From positions 1 to 34,008 of the forward strand of contig JASLAX010000196.1 in NCBI GenBank assembly GCA_030146875.1: a DNA stretch of 34,008 bases, given 5' to 3'. Below are positions 1 to 7,861 of the stretch, piece by piece. The first letter of the stretch is position 1. Each line of letters opens with the position of its first letter. The DNA comes from Longimicrobiaceae bacterium. Lineage in GTDB: Bacteria > Gemmatimonadota > Gemmatimonadetes > Longimicrobiales > Longimicrobiaceae. Both the position numbers and the translations under genes were made by a program. The notes below the pieces were generated by a model that had not been told where the DNA came from, made no database searches, and worked only from the letters and a program-made list of their open reading frames with translations.

Positions 1-327
1 GGCGTGCACGTAGTGCAGCCACACCGCCGCCTCGGTGCGGCAGTTGCCGCCGTTGGCGACCACGCGCACGCCCCTGGGGCGCAGCGCCTCCGCCTCGCGC
101 CGCGCCGCGCGGTCCAGCAGCGGGAAGCCGAGCAGGTGCCGGCCCAGGGGGCGCGGGACGCGGTGCAGGACCACGCCGCGGCGCGCGGCCAGGTCGTCGG
201 CCACGCGGTGGGCCACCACGTGGACCTCGCGCCCGGCGTCCGCCAGGTGGGCGGCGAGCGCGTGGTTGGCGGCGTCCATCCCGCCCGAGACGACCAGGTC
301 GCCGGCGACGATCAGGTAGGGGACCAT
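1..327 (-). CDS. Glycosyltransferase, N-terminal part (runs off the window)
   Basis: The reading frame starts at ATG 327 and stays open for 109 codons to the window edge, so only the N-terminus is seen. It opens with a hydrophobic beta strand (VPYLIVAGDL) followed by a Gly-rich turn and a helix with AANHALAAHLADAGREVHVV. This is the usual start of the N-terminal Rossmann half of GT4-type glycosyltransferases, where a strand, loop and helix bind the acceptor side. The C-terminal donor-binding half, with its E-x7-E motif, would lie outside the window, so the family is inferred. It overlaps the end of the upstream membrane-protein gene by 16 nt, which indicates translational coupling in the minus-strand polysaccharide operon. 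No signal peptide is visible, so a cytoplasmic enzyme acting on a lipid-linked glycan is most likely. Confidence 0.7.
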   Translation of the reverse strand, partial: MVPYLIVAGDLVVSGGMDAANHALAAHLADAGREVHVVAHRVADDLAARRGVVLHRVPRPLGRHLLGFPLLDRAARREAEALRPRGVRVVANGGNCRTEAAVWLHYVHA

Positions 328-1694
328 GGCGCCGCGGCGGAGGGTTGGGTCGCCGTGCGCGCCGCCGCGAACAGGGTGGCGTTCAGGAGCCAGAACTCGG
401 CCCCCGTCTGCGCCACGAAGACCGGGTACGAGAAGGTGAGGGCGCAGGCCCCGATCCCGTAGGCCAGGACGATGGCCGCCCAGAACGAGAGCTCCGGCGG
501 CTGGCCCGGGAGCCGCCGCCGCGCGATGCGCCAGGTGGCCAGCAGCGCCCCTCCGATCGCCGCGCAGTAGGCCGCCATCAGCGGGAACCCGCCGTCCACG
601 ATCCACGCCGACCACTGGATCTCCACCCAGATCGTGCGGTCGCCCAGGGACGGGTCCCCGAAGTACGACGGCATCATCCCCCACCGCCCCAGCCCCGCCC
701 CCATGGGGTAGCGCGGCAGGAGCTCGGAGAAGGCCTGCTCCAGGAAGTGCCCGCGGTTCGCCGCGTACACCTGCGCCGGGCGCCCGCGCACCAGCGTGGC
801 CATGCGGTACGCGGCGCCGGGGCCCGCCAGCGAGGCGGCGCCGCCCCACCCGGCGAACGCCACCAGCGCGCCCACGGTTCCCAGCGCGGCCAGCCGGGCC
901 ACGTCCCTTCGCCACGCCAGCACGGCGGCCACCGCCAGGACGGAGATCGCCGTCATCACCAGCAGCGCCCGCACCTGGGAGAGGTAGAGGCAGGCGATGC
1001 CCAGCGTCATGCTCCCCGCCGCCGCGGCCAGCATGAGCGGGTTGCGGCGGGTGAGGAGGAAGCCCACGCCGAAGAGCACCGCGTACAGCCCGGACGAGGC
1101 CGCGCCGCCGGGCACGTCGGTGAGACCCATCGGCCGGAAGACGCGCTTGCCGCTGACGGTGGTGATCTTGAGCGACTCCACGTACCCCTGCCCCCGCGAG
1201 GCGACCACGGTGGAGAGGGCGGGCTGGAAGCGGCCGGGCATGTACACCTGCAGCACCCCCAGCCCCGCGCTGAGGGTGTGGAAGCCCCACAGGATGAACA
1301 TGGTCTGCCGCAGCGTGCGCGCGTCCATGCGCAGCCGCGGCACCCAGAAGAGCGGCGCCAGGATGGCCAGGTACAGCACGGCCTGCGCGAAGCCGGGGAG
1401 CAGGTCCGTGTCGGGGTGGAAGAGGCCGAACCCCAGCACCACCATGGCCAGGATCCCCAGCGGGGCAGCGGGGTGCGGCTTCCCGCGCCCGCGCAGGAAG
1501 ACCAGCAGCGCCAGCGACGCGCCGAAGACGGCCAGGCGCACGAAGACGCGGAACGCGCCCACGGCGCCCGAGAGCAGCGCCACCTGGCAGAGGAGCTGGA
1601 AGAGGATGTAGCCCTGCACGTAGCGCGGGGCCCGCGGCTCGGCGCGCCGGGCGGCGCGCGAGGCGAGCGGCGGGGCGTAGGCGGCCTCACGCAA
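312..1694 (-). CDS. O-antigen ligase / polysaccharide polymerase-like multi-pass membrane protein
   Basis: A 460-residue, strongly hydrophobic protein with about ten or more predicted membrane helices and one large hydrophilic loop in the C-terminal half (around residues 300-360, containing RGHFLEQAF and YPMGAGLGRWG). Many helices plus one long loop with conserved Arg/Gly is the architecture of the O-antigen ligase/Wzy superfamily, which joins or polymerises glycan repeats on the outer face of the inner membrane. The neighbours (three glycosyltransferases and a methyltransferase) support this. The start taken is TTG 1694, which overlaps the methyltransferase stop by 8 nt; a GTG near codon 26 (VQGYILF) is a possible alternative. 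Whether it is a ligase or a polymerase cannot be decided from sequence alone. Confidence 0.72.
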   Translation of the reverse strand: MREAAYAPPLASRAARRAEPRAPRYVQGYILFQLLCQVALLSGAVGAFRVFVRLAVFGASLALLVFLRGRGKPHPAAPLGILAMVVLGFGLFHPDTDLLPGFAQAVLYLAILAPLFWVPRLRMDARTLRQTMFILWGFHTLSAGLGVLQVYMPGRFQPALSTVVASRGQGYVESLKITTVSGKRVFRPMGLTDVPGGAASSGLYAVLFGVGFLLTRRNPLMLAAAAGSMTLGIACLYLSQVRALLVMTAISVLAVAAVLAWRRDVARLAALGTVGALVAFAGWGGAASLAGPGAAYRMATLVRGRPAQVYAANRGHFLEQAFSELLPRYPMGAGLGRWGMMPSYFGDPSLGDRTIWVEIQWSAWIVDGGFPLMAAYCAAIGGALLATWRIARRRLPGQPPELSFWAAIVLAYGIGACALTFSYPVFVAQTGAEFWLLNATLFAAARTATQPSAAAPWSPT

Positions 1695-2352
1695 GCGGCT
1701 TCCTCCCCGCCAGCAGCACGTTGTCGCTGAAGGCGCGCGGGAAGGCGCGGGAGAGGGCGGCCGGCCAGTGGCGCCCGCCCAGCGGCATGCGCCCGCGGCC
1801 GCTGAAGGCGACGGCGACGTCGGTCAGCCCGCACTCCCCCGCGATGCGGCGCAGGTCCACCTCCAGCAGCGCGGTGAGGTGCGCGGGATACGACCCGGCG
1901 CGGAAGGCGTTGAACTCGTCGTGCAGCAACAGGGTGGCCTTGCTCAGCAGGGAGAGCTGGTTGGGGGTGGTGACCACCACCCAGCCGCCGGGGCGGGCCA
2001 GGCGGACCAGCTCGCGCGCGAAGGCGCGGGGGTTCTCCAGGTGCTCGATCGTCTCCAGCGCGGCGACCACGTCGCCGCAGCCGTCCGGCAGGGGCACGCC
2101 GCCGTCCAGGTCGGCCAGGACCATCCCGCCGTGCGCCGGGAAGCCCTCCCAGCGCACCGCGTCCACCCCCACGTAGCGGTCGAAGCGGCCGCGCGTCCAC
2201 TCCCCGAAGGCGCCGCCGCCGCACCCCACGTCCACCAGCGTCCCGCCCCGGGAATGACGGGTGGCGATGGCGTCCGCCGCCATCCGGTACACCGCACTCG
2301 CGCTGGCGCCCCGCGAGGCCAGCACGCGCGTCTCCACCGCGGGCGCGCTCAC
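1687..2352 (-). CDS. Class I SAM-dependent methyltransferase
   Basis: A 221-residue protein beginning at GTG 2352, inside a GTGA overlap with the stop of the upstream glycosyltransferase. The SAM-binding motif I is clear (TLVDVGCGGGAFGEW, around residues 39-53). An acidic motif II follows (VGVDAV), then a motif resembling DVVAALETIEHLENP and the post-II segment PGGWVVVTTPN. This order is that of Methyltransf_11/23-type small-molecule or sugar methyltransferases. The ETIEHLENP motif is common in enzymes acting on glycans or lipid-linked substrates. Within this operon it most likely methylates a sugar of the surface polysaccharide, but its substrate cannot be read from the sequence. The frame stays open far upstream; that extension is the antisense-like shadow of the neighbouring gene and was not used. 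Confidence 0.85.
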   Translation of the reverse strand: MSAPAVETRVLASRGASASAVYRMAADAIATRHSRGGTLVDVGCGGGAFGEWTRGRFDRYVGVDAVRWEGFPAHGGMVLADLDGGVPLPDGCGDVVAALETIEHLENPRAFARELVRLARPGGWVVVTTPNQLSLLSKATLLLHDEFNAFRAGSYPAHLTALLEVDLRRIAGECGLTDVAVAFSGRGRMPLGGRHWPAALSRAFPRAFSDNVLLAGRKPLA

Positions 2353-3458
2353 CCGCCCTCCGGGATCGCCCGTCCCACCGCCGCCTCCCAGCGGCGCGCC
2401 GCGTCCGCCGGGTCGCAGAGGGTGCGCGCCCTCGCCGGGCCCGCCGCGCCCAGCGCCGCTCTCCGGTCCCCGTCCGCCATCAAGCCTCCCAGGGCCTGCG
2501 CCAGCGCCGCGTCGTCTCCCGGCGGCACCAGCACGCCCACGCTCCGGTCCACCACCTCGCGCACCCCGCCCGCGTCGGACCCCACGGCGGGAAGGCCGGC
2601 GTACAGCGCCTCCACGAACGTCACGCCGAAGGGCTCGGGCCCGCGGTTGGGCTGGCAGAGCAGGTCCGCCGCCGCCAGCAGGCGCGGCACGTCCTTCCGC
2701 TCGCCCAGGAAGCGCACGCGCCGGGCCACGCCCATCCGCTCGGCCAGCGCGCCCATCGCCGCCCGGTGCCGCTCCTCCTGTGGCCGCGCCGCGCCGCCCG
2801 CGATCCACGCCGTCCATCCCGGCCGCTCGCGCAGCCGGCCCAGGGCCCGCAGCAGCACGTCGTGGCCCTTCCACGCCTCCATCCGGCTGGCCATCAGCAC
2901 CACCACGTCCCCCTCCGGCGTCCCCGTCTCCGCCCGCACGTCCCGCCGCGCCCCCTCGCGGTCGAGCACCTCCGGCGGCGCGACGGGGAGGTAGGCGGCT
3001 TCCGCCGGCACGCCGGGGTAGATGCGCGGCAGCCGCTCCAGCGTCCACCGCGAGTTGCAGACCGCGCGCTCGGGGACCACCCGCCGCGCCAGCCGCTCCG
3101 CGACTCCGCCGGACGGGGCGTCGTGCAGGGCGAAGACCAGCGGGAGCCCCGCCGCGCGCGCCGCCGGGCCGAAGACGGCCATAGCCCACGCGGAGTGGCA
3201 GACCGCCACGTCCGCACTCTCCGTTCCCAGCACCTCGCGCAGCCGCCGCCTCGCTGCCAGCGCCGTCCACGGACGGGAGATGCGGACGGGGCCCACGACG
3301 TCCACCCGCGCCCCCGCGGCCCGGAGCTCCGCCGCCAGCCGTCCCTCGAACGCCAGCCCGAATCGGTGCTCCGCGCCCCCGCCGCCGCGGGCCAGCCCGG
3401 CAAGGAAGGCCTCGATCCCGCCGTAGAGGTTCCCGGCGTACAGGTGCGCGATCCTCAT
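2349..3458 (-). CDS. Glycosyltransferase family 4 (GT-B fold)
   Basis: A 369-residue protein starting at ATG 3458, overlapping the previous gene's stop as ATGA. The N-terminal domain starts MRIAHLYAGNLYGGIEAFL, the acceptor-binding strand and glycine loop. The C-terminal domain has SRMEAWKGHDVLLRAL (residues 191-206; R192 and K197 are the usual phosphate-contacting pair). It also has the GPEPFGVTFVEALYAGLP block (273-290), whose two glutamates form the E-x7-E donor-sugar motif of retaining GT4 enzymes. Length and domain order are normal for a full enzyme. It would add one sugar to a lipid-linked oligosaccharide on the cytoplasmic face. Donor and linkage are unknown. Confidence 0.9.
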   Translation of the reverse strand: MRIAHLYAGNLYGGIEAFLAGLARGGGGAEHRFGLAFEGRLAAELRAAGARVDVVGPVRISRPWTALAARRRLREVLGTESADVAVCHSAWAMAVFGPAARAAGLPLVFALHDAPSGGVAERLARRVVPERAVCNSRWTLERLPRIYPGVPAEAAYLPVAPPEVLDREGARRDVRAETGTPEGDVVVLMASRMEAWKGHDVLLRALGRLRERPGWTAWIAGGAARPQEERHRAAMGALAERMGVARRVRFLGERKDVPRLLAAADLLCQPNRGPEPFGVTFVEALYAGLPAVGSDAGGVREVVDRSVGVLVPPGDDAALAQALGGLMADGDRRAALGAAGPARARTLCDPADAARRWEAAVGRAIPEGG

Positions 3459-4744
3459 CGACCCTCCGCCGGGACGAGGCCGGCGTACGCCGCCAGCGTC
3501 TCGGCCGCCAGCCGCGCGCGCCCGAAGCGCGCCACCGCCGCCGCGCGCCCCGCCTCTCCCAGCCTGCGCCGCAGCTCCGCGTCGCCCGCCAGGCGGAGGA
3601 GGGCGGCGGCCAGCGCCCCCGCATCCCCCGGCTCGACGCCGATGGCCTCCACCCCGTCGCGGAACAGCTCGCCCGCGCCGCCCCGGCGGGACGCCACGAC
3701 CGCCTTCCCCGTGGCCATCCCCTCCACGATCACCAGCCCGAACGGCTCCGGCTGCGTGCTGGCGTTCACCACCACGTCCAGCCCGCGCATGGCCGCGGCC
3801 GGCTCCGCCACGAACCCGGTGAAGCCGACGCGGTCCCCCAGCCCCAGCCCGGCGGCGATCGCGCGCAGGGCGTCCAGCGAGCTCTGGCTCCCCTGCGTCG
3901 TGTAGATGGGTCCGCCGACCACGAATCCCCGCACCGGCGCCTCCGGCGGAAGGAGGGAGAGGGCGCGCAGGAAGGTCTCGTGCCCCTTCCAGCGCCCCGT
4001 GGTCGCCACCAGGCCCACGCGGACGGTTCCCGGCGGCTCCGGCGGCAGCCCCGCGGCGGCCGCCAGGTCCAGCGCCGGCCCGTCGGGCGAGAACGCGTCC
4101 AGGTCGACCGCGTTGTGCACCGCGACCACCTCCACCCCCGGGAGCAGGCGGCGCGCGTCCTCCGCCACGCTGGCCGATACGGCGATGGCGCGGTCGCAGC
4201 GGCCGCGCGCGCGGCGGAGGAGGGCGCCCATGAGGGGGCGGGCGCCGGCGTAGTCGTGCAGGTGCCACACGACGGCGCTCCCCGGCGGACGCGCCCACCC
4301 GGCCAGGAGCTGCGCCTTCAGCCCGTGCGCGTGCACCACGTCCGCGCCGGCCGCCCGGAGCGCCGCGTGCAGCCGGTGGGCGTAGGCCGCCACGTCGGGC
4401 GCCGCGGCGGCCAGGCGGGCCAGCAGCCGCGCCCGCCCCCCCGCCTCGCCCTCGCCCGCGTCGCCCAGGAGCGCCAGCCGCCGCGGGAAGGGCACCACGC
4501 GCGCGTCGACCCCGAGCGAGGCGGCGCGCGCCAGCACCGGGCCCTCGGCCGGGGCGATGACGCCCAGCGACCAGGCCGGCATCGCCGCGCGCAGCCCCGC
4601 CAGCAGCTCCAGCATCACCCGCTCCGCCCCGCCCAGCTCCGCCGACGAGCAGACGTGGCAGACGCGCAGGCGCTCCGGGAGCCCGGCCGGAAGCGGCGGG
4701 GCGGAGGGCGGCTGCGCGTCGGAGTCGCTCGGGCGAGGGGACAA
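3455..4744 (-). CDS. Glycosyltransferase family 4 (start uncertain)
   Basis: The conserved part begins at LRVCHVCSSAELGGAERVML, the GT4 N-terminal strand with its glycine loop, and ends with the donor-binding block containing GRWKGHETFLRAL and PEPFGLVIVEGMATGKAVV (the E-x7-E pair). The upstream frame stays open for another 300 nt but encodes a Pro/Arg-rich, low-complexity stretch that looks untranslated. The nearest plausible initiator before the fold is TTG 4744, giving 429 residues; no good Shine-Dalgarno precedes it, and a GTG near 4924 is an alternative. The stop overlaps the next gene as ATGA. Role as for the neighbouring GT4: sugar addition during surface-glycan assembly, with unknown donor. 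Confidence 0.82.
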   Translation of the reverse strand: MSPRPSDSDAQPPSAPPLPAGLPERLRVCHVCSSAELGGAERVMLELLAGLRAAMPAWSLGVIAPAEGPVLARAASLGVDARVVPFPRRLALLGDAGEGEAGGRARLLARLAAAAPDVAAYAHRLHAALRAAGADVVHAHGLKAQLLAGWARPPGSAVVWHLHDYAGARPLMGALLRRARGRCDRAIAVSASVAEDARRLLPGVEVVAVHNAVDLDAFSPDGPALDLAAAAGLPPEPPGTVRVGLVATTGRWKGHETFLRALSLLPPEAPVRGFVVGGPIYTTQGSQSSLDALRAIAAGLGLGDRVGFTGFVAEPAAAMRGLDVVVNASTQPEPFGLVIVEGMATGKAVVASRRGGAGELFRDGVEAIGVEPGDAGALAAALLRLAGDAELRRRLGEAGRAAAVARFGRARLAAETLAAYAGLVPAEGR

Positions 4745-5045
4745 GCGGGCGGCGGCTCGGGTGAGGTCCTGGCCGTGGAGAGGACGGCGTGGAACGAACG
4801 CAGCCCGCCGGCGCGGGCTGTGGCGGTGGGACGGCGTCGGGACCTCCGCGGCCCGACCGGAGCCGCGGCTCTCGACCGGTGGAGGCCGGGTCCCGACCGC
4901 GGGGGGTGCGGCTCCGTCAGGCACCCGATGCGCCGCGGTCGGTCGGCCGCGGTCCGGCAGGCGCCCTTCTCGTGGACGGAGGATCGGCCGGGCCGACAAG
5001 AGGCCAGTCCCCGAAGGCGGACGTCGCGTCGTTGTTGCTGCGCCT
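4745..5045. other. Intergenic stretch before the glycosyltransferase operon
   Basis: About 300 nt without a convincing gene. Frames stay open because of the high GC content, but their translations are Pro/Arg-rich and carry no motif. It contains two direct copies of CCGCGGTC (4933-4940 and 4947-4954). No clear promoter was found, though the polysaccharide genes to the left would need one here unless transcribed from further upstream. Confidence 0.4.
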
Positions 5046-5693
5046 TCAGTCGCCGGCAACCGGCGGGGCCCGCCGATGCCCGGCCTCTACCTCCGGCCCC
5101 CTCGCCGCCTCCGCCGCCGCGGCCGCGAGCGCCCGGTCGCGCGCGGCGTTCATGCGGTCCCGGAGCTCCTCGGGAGTGCCCTGGTACGCGCCCTCCACGC
5201 GCCCCCCCTCCGCCGTGGGCTTTCCGTTCTTCCGGATCGAGTAGGCGACGATCGGACGGGATTCGGGGTCCCTCCAGACGACGAACTCGCTCACGTCCTC
5301 CCAGCGGTGCCACACCGTGCGCCCGATCGCGCGGACCTCTCGGAAGCCCTTGGGGCGGATCTCCAGGCGCGCGCGCAGGGCGAAGTGGGCGAAATAGGCC
5401 ACCGCGAGCGTCCCGACCCCGAAACCGAGGATCCAGCCCTGCCAGTTGCCCGGATCGGCGCTCCCTCCGCCCTCCGGCGGGACCCACGGCACGGCCGTCA
5501 CGGGGATGCCCGTCCCGAGCGTCAGCCAGAGGAAGGGGTTCTTCCACCACACGGAATCGAGCAGGACGACCGGGCCCGCGTCCGCCTCGCCCGCGCGGGC
5601 GGCCTCGTCACCATGGAGAAGCGGGTCCGCTCCGCCGCCGCCCCCGAGGCGGTCGCCGACGTCGTTCCCGGTGTCCGGCGCGTGTGCGCTCAC
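5046..5693 (-). CDS. Small membrane protein with two helices and a PH-like C-terminal domain
   Basis: Taken from GTG 5693, giving 215 residues; a longer frame reaches 5873 but its extra N-terminus is low complexity. Two hydrophobic segments are visible, around residues 52-71 (NPFLWLTLGTGIPVTAVPW) and 86-108 (GWILGFGVGTLAVAYF). They are followed by a soluble region whose pattern (LEIRPKGFREV, TVWHRWEDVSEFVVW, then an extended strand and a C-terminal helix) resembles bacterial PH-domain or YcxB-like membrane proteins. In those families the strand-rich domain follows a membrane hairpin. No catalytic motif is seen. It precedes the glycosyltransferases on the same strand, so it may be co-expressed with them, but a role in polysaccharide synthesis is not shown. 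Confidence 0.55.
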   Translation of the reverse strand: MSAHAPDTGNDVGDRLGGGGGADPLLHGDEAARAGEADAGPVVLLDSVWWKNPFLWLTLGTGIPVTAVPWVPPEGGGSADPGNWQGWILGFGVGTLAVAYFAHFALRARLEIRPKGFREVRAIGRTVWHRWEDVSEFVVWRDPESRPIVAYSIRKNGKPTAEGGRVEGAYQGTPEELRDRMNAARDRALAAAAAEAARGPEVEAGHRRAPPVAGD

Positions 5694-6009
5694 GTGTGAC
5701 CTGGTGAGGGGGAGGAGAAAGTAGCCCGGACCGGCCCGGGGGGGGAGACCGGCAGCCAGTCCGGCGGACGCGGGATGGACGGGAGGAGGCCCATGGGCGC
5801 CCTTTCCGGCGCCCCGGGCCTGCGTCCGGCTCGCGGAAGAAGCGGCGGACCGGACGGAATCAGGCCGGTCCACGAAGCGAGCTCGAGAACGATCGTCGAA
5901 TCCGTTTGCCGGCCGCGGGGGCCTCCGGCATCGACCGGCCGTGTCCCCAGAAGCCTCGCCTTCGATGCCGACCGTGGAACCCGCACCGTCCGCATCTCCC
6001 CCGCCCGCT
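5694..6009. other. Intergenic region between the PH-like protein and the sugar-phosphate transferase
   Basis: 316 nt with no supportable gene. The first 130 nt are G-rich, including a run of nine G around 5739-5747. The remainder has only shadow frames. No terminator with a T-run and no confident promoter could be recognised. Confidence 0.4.
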
Positions 6010-7506
6010 TCAGCCGTGCGCCGTATCCGGGGCGATCACGGCGGCGACGGAACGGACGGGGCTGCGGGCGGTCTCCACGCGGCGCAGGTCCCACTCGCGC
6101 ACGGCGGCGGACAGGGTGCGCAGGGAACGCTCGGCGCCCAGGAGCCGGTAGCCGTCGGACTCGCCGCACCACACCCGCAGCACCCAGCGGGGCGCGCCGG
6201 TGGCCACGGGGATGCCGACCGGGTACTCCAGCTTCCACGCCATCGGCACCTCCATGGGCGGCGATCCCCCCAGGGTCTCCCCGTGGTCCGCGTCCAGCAG
6301 CTCCAGGGACAGGAAGCCCATGGCGAAGGCGTTGTCCTCCAGCACCGCCCGCACCTCGTCGAGCGCGCCGCCGTGGCGGATCACCGCGGCGACGTCGCGG
6401 GCGTGGATCTGGTCGCGCACCAGGCCCCGCAGCCACCCCAGGCTGCTGCGGAGCACCACGCCCGCCGCGGCGAACTCGTGGTAGTCCAGCCGGTCGATGC
6501 CGTACAGGAGCAGCGCGCCCGTGGCCAGCGCCCCGGCCACCGCGGTCATGGCCACCACCGGCGGGGGCGCGAACGCCAGCACCACCCCCAGCCCCGCGAG
6601 CACCGCAGCCGAGAAGTAGAGGATCTGCAGCGCCCGGCGGTGCGTCAGGCCGATGGCCAGCAGGCGGTGGTGCAGGTGCCGGTCGTCGGCGCCCCAGATG
6701 GGCACCCCGCGCAGCCACCGGCGCAGGATGGAGATGCCCGTGTCCAGCAGCGGCAGCGCCAGCACCATCACGGGCACCACCACCAGCACCGCCGTGGCGC
6801 TCTTGGTGGAGCCGTGCACCGAGAGCACGGCCAGCAGGAACCCGATGAACAGGCTGCCGGAGTCGCCCAGGAAGATGCGCGCGGGGCGAAGGTTGTAGCG
6901 CAGGAAGCCCAGCAGGGCGCCGAAGAGGGCGGCGCAGACCAGCGTGACCTCGGCGTTCCCCAGCAGCGCAGCCACTCCAAAGGTGGTCGCCAGCGCAAGC
7001 ATGGCGATGCCCGTCGCCAGCCCGTCCAGGCCGTCGATCAGGTTGAACGCGTTGGTCACGCCGACGATCCAGAGCAGCGTGACGGGGAGCGCGAACAGCC
7101 CCAGCGAGAGCTGCGCCTCGCCGAGGCTCAGCACCTCCACGCGGAAGCCCCAGGCGTACGCCACGCCCGCCGCGGCGCACTGCACCAGCAGCTTGGCCAC
7201 CGGGGGCAGGTCCCACAGGTCGTCCGCCACCCCCGCCAGGAAGACCACCCACGCGGCCACCACCACGCCGGCGAAGAAGCGGACCGCCGGCCCGGAAAGC
7301 GAGAAGCCCCCCGGAAGGAGGGCCGCCGCCGCGATTCCCACCGTCATGCCCACGCACACCGCCACCCCGCCCAGCCGCGGAACGGTGCTGCCGCGGTGCC
7401 GGCCGGTGGGGTGGAGCCCGCGGGCCTTCACCGTGTGGAGCACGACTGGAGTCACGAGCAGCGAGACGATCGCCGACGTGATCAGGACCGCGAGGATGAC
7501 CGGCAC
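6010..7506 (-). CDS. Polyprenyl-phosphate sugar-1-phosphate transferase (WecA/TagO/MraY family) with a C-terminal extension
   Basis: A 498-residue integral membrane enzyme starting at GTG 7506, with GAGG placed 8 nt upstream. About ten membrane helices occupy residues 1-335. The family's catalytic loops are all present: AGVADDLWDLPP (Mg-binding D95-D96), TNAFNLIDGLDGLATG (151-166), FLGDSGSLFIGF (212-223) and the His-rich DDRHLHHRL (274-282). It should transfer a sugar 1-phosphate, typically HexNAc-1-P from UDP, to undecaprenyl phosphate, the first step in making a lipid-linked glycan. This fits the polysaccharide genes downstream. Unlike standard WecA (about 350 residues), it carries roughly 155 extra soluble C-terminal residues (341-498) with no motif I recognise. 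The neighbouring defence-like island is transcribed divergently. Confidence 0.9.
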   Translation of the reverse strand: MPVILAVLITSAIVSLLVTPVVLHTVKARGLHPTGRHRGSTVPRLGGVAVCVGMTVGIAAAALLPGGFSLSGPAVRFFAGVVVAAWVVFLAGVADDLWDLPPVAKLLVQCAAAGVAYAWGFRVEVLSLGEAQLSLGLFALPVTLLWIVGVTNAFNLIDGLDGLATGIAMLALATTFGVAALLGNAEVTLVCAALFGALLGFLRYNLRPARIFLGDSGSLFIGFLLAVLSVHGSTKSATAVLVVVPVMVLALPLLDTGISILRRWLRGVPIWGADDRHLHHRLLAIGLTHRRALQILYFSAAVLAGLGVVLAFAPPPVVAMTAVAGALATGALLLYGIDRLDYHEFAAAGVVLRSSLGWLRGLVRDQIHARDVAAVIRHGGALDEVRAVLEDNAFAMGFLSLELLDADHGETLGGSPPMEVPMAWKLEYPVGIPVATGAPRWVLRVWCGESDGYRLLGAERSLRTLSAAVREWDLRRVETARSPVRSVAAVIAPDTAHG

Positions 7507-7543
7507 CGGAAGCGCCTCGGGAGCTCGGGGGAGAAGTGCCCTC

Positions 7544-7573
7544 AGAGTAGCCCCGCGAGGGGGGCTACGTCAA
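7544..7573 (-). promoter_or_regulatory. Candidate sigma-70-type promoter of the sugar-phosphate transferase gene
   Basis: On the minus strand, TTGACG (7568-7573) is followed by an 18-nt spacer and TACTCT (7544-7549), which keeps the T1, A2 and T6 core of the -10 box. Transcription would begin near 7537, leaving a leader of about 30 nt before GTG 7506. The match is partial but well placed. Confidence 0.45.
7547..7568. promoter_or_regulatory. Perfect 8-bp inverted repeat within the promoter spacer
   Basis: GTAGCCCC (7547-7554) and GGGGCTAC (7561-7568) are separated by 6 nt and fall between and over the edges of the candidate -35 and -10 boxes. A dyad in this position is a typical operator for a dimeric repressor. 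A short RNA hairpin is the alternative. The regulator is unknown. Confidence 0.4.
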
Positions 7574-7831
7574 GCGCCACGACCACTTACCCCCGCTCGA
7601 CGCCGCCGGATCCGGCACCCGCGTCCCGCGGCTGGTCTCCTCGACGGCACCGCCGACGCCGCTGCGCATCCGCGCCCGCAGCCGAGCCAGGTAAGTCCTC
7701 CATACGGAGGGCGATGCCAGGGTCACTCCAGCCAATCACGACGGCAATGCGTCGAGCGGCGGTCGTCGCGCTTGTCACCTCCCACCACGCCGGCGGCAAT
7801 TCCGGCCCCCATGGCGTTCAACCCTCAAGTT
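7574..7831. other. Divergent intergenic region with no recognisable gene
   Basis: Together with the promoter elements at either end this forms a gap of 350 nt between the divergent sugar-phosphate transferase and the TerB-domain gene. Base composition becomes visibly less GC-rich after about 7690, which may mark the left edge of an acquired island. Short frames here carry no motif. Confidence 0.4.
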
Positions 7832-7861
7832 TTGACCTGATTGCGTCGCAGGCATTATGAT
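7832..7861 (+). promoter_or_regulatory. Candidate sigma-70 promoter of the TerB/ATPase/helicase operon
   Basis: TTGACC (7832-7837), an 18-nt spacer and TATGAT (7856-7861) make a close match to the sigma-70 consensus, unusual in such GC-rich DNA. The spacer holds a small palindrome, TGCGTCGCA (7842-7850). The -10 box overlaps the first ATG of the open frame (7857), so if this promoter is used, translation must begin later, most likely at ATG 7911. Confidence 0.5.

Noticed and set aside
7587..7799. Short 70-codon minus-strand frame in the divergent intergenic region
   Set aside because: No ribosome binding site, no motif, and composition typical of random GC-rich sequence.
5941..7860. Long plus-strand open frame opposite the sugar-phosphate transferase
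   Set aside because: Its translation is His/Gln/Arg-rich and without motifs, while the minus strand encodes a complete WecA-type enzyme; it is an antisense shadow caused by high GC.
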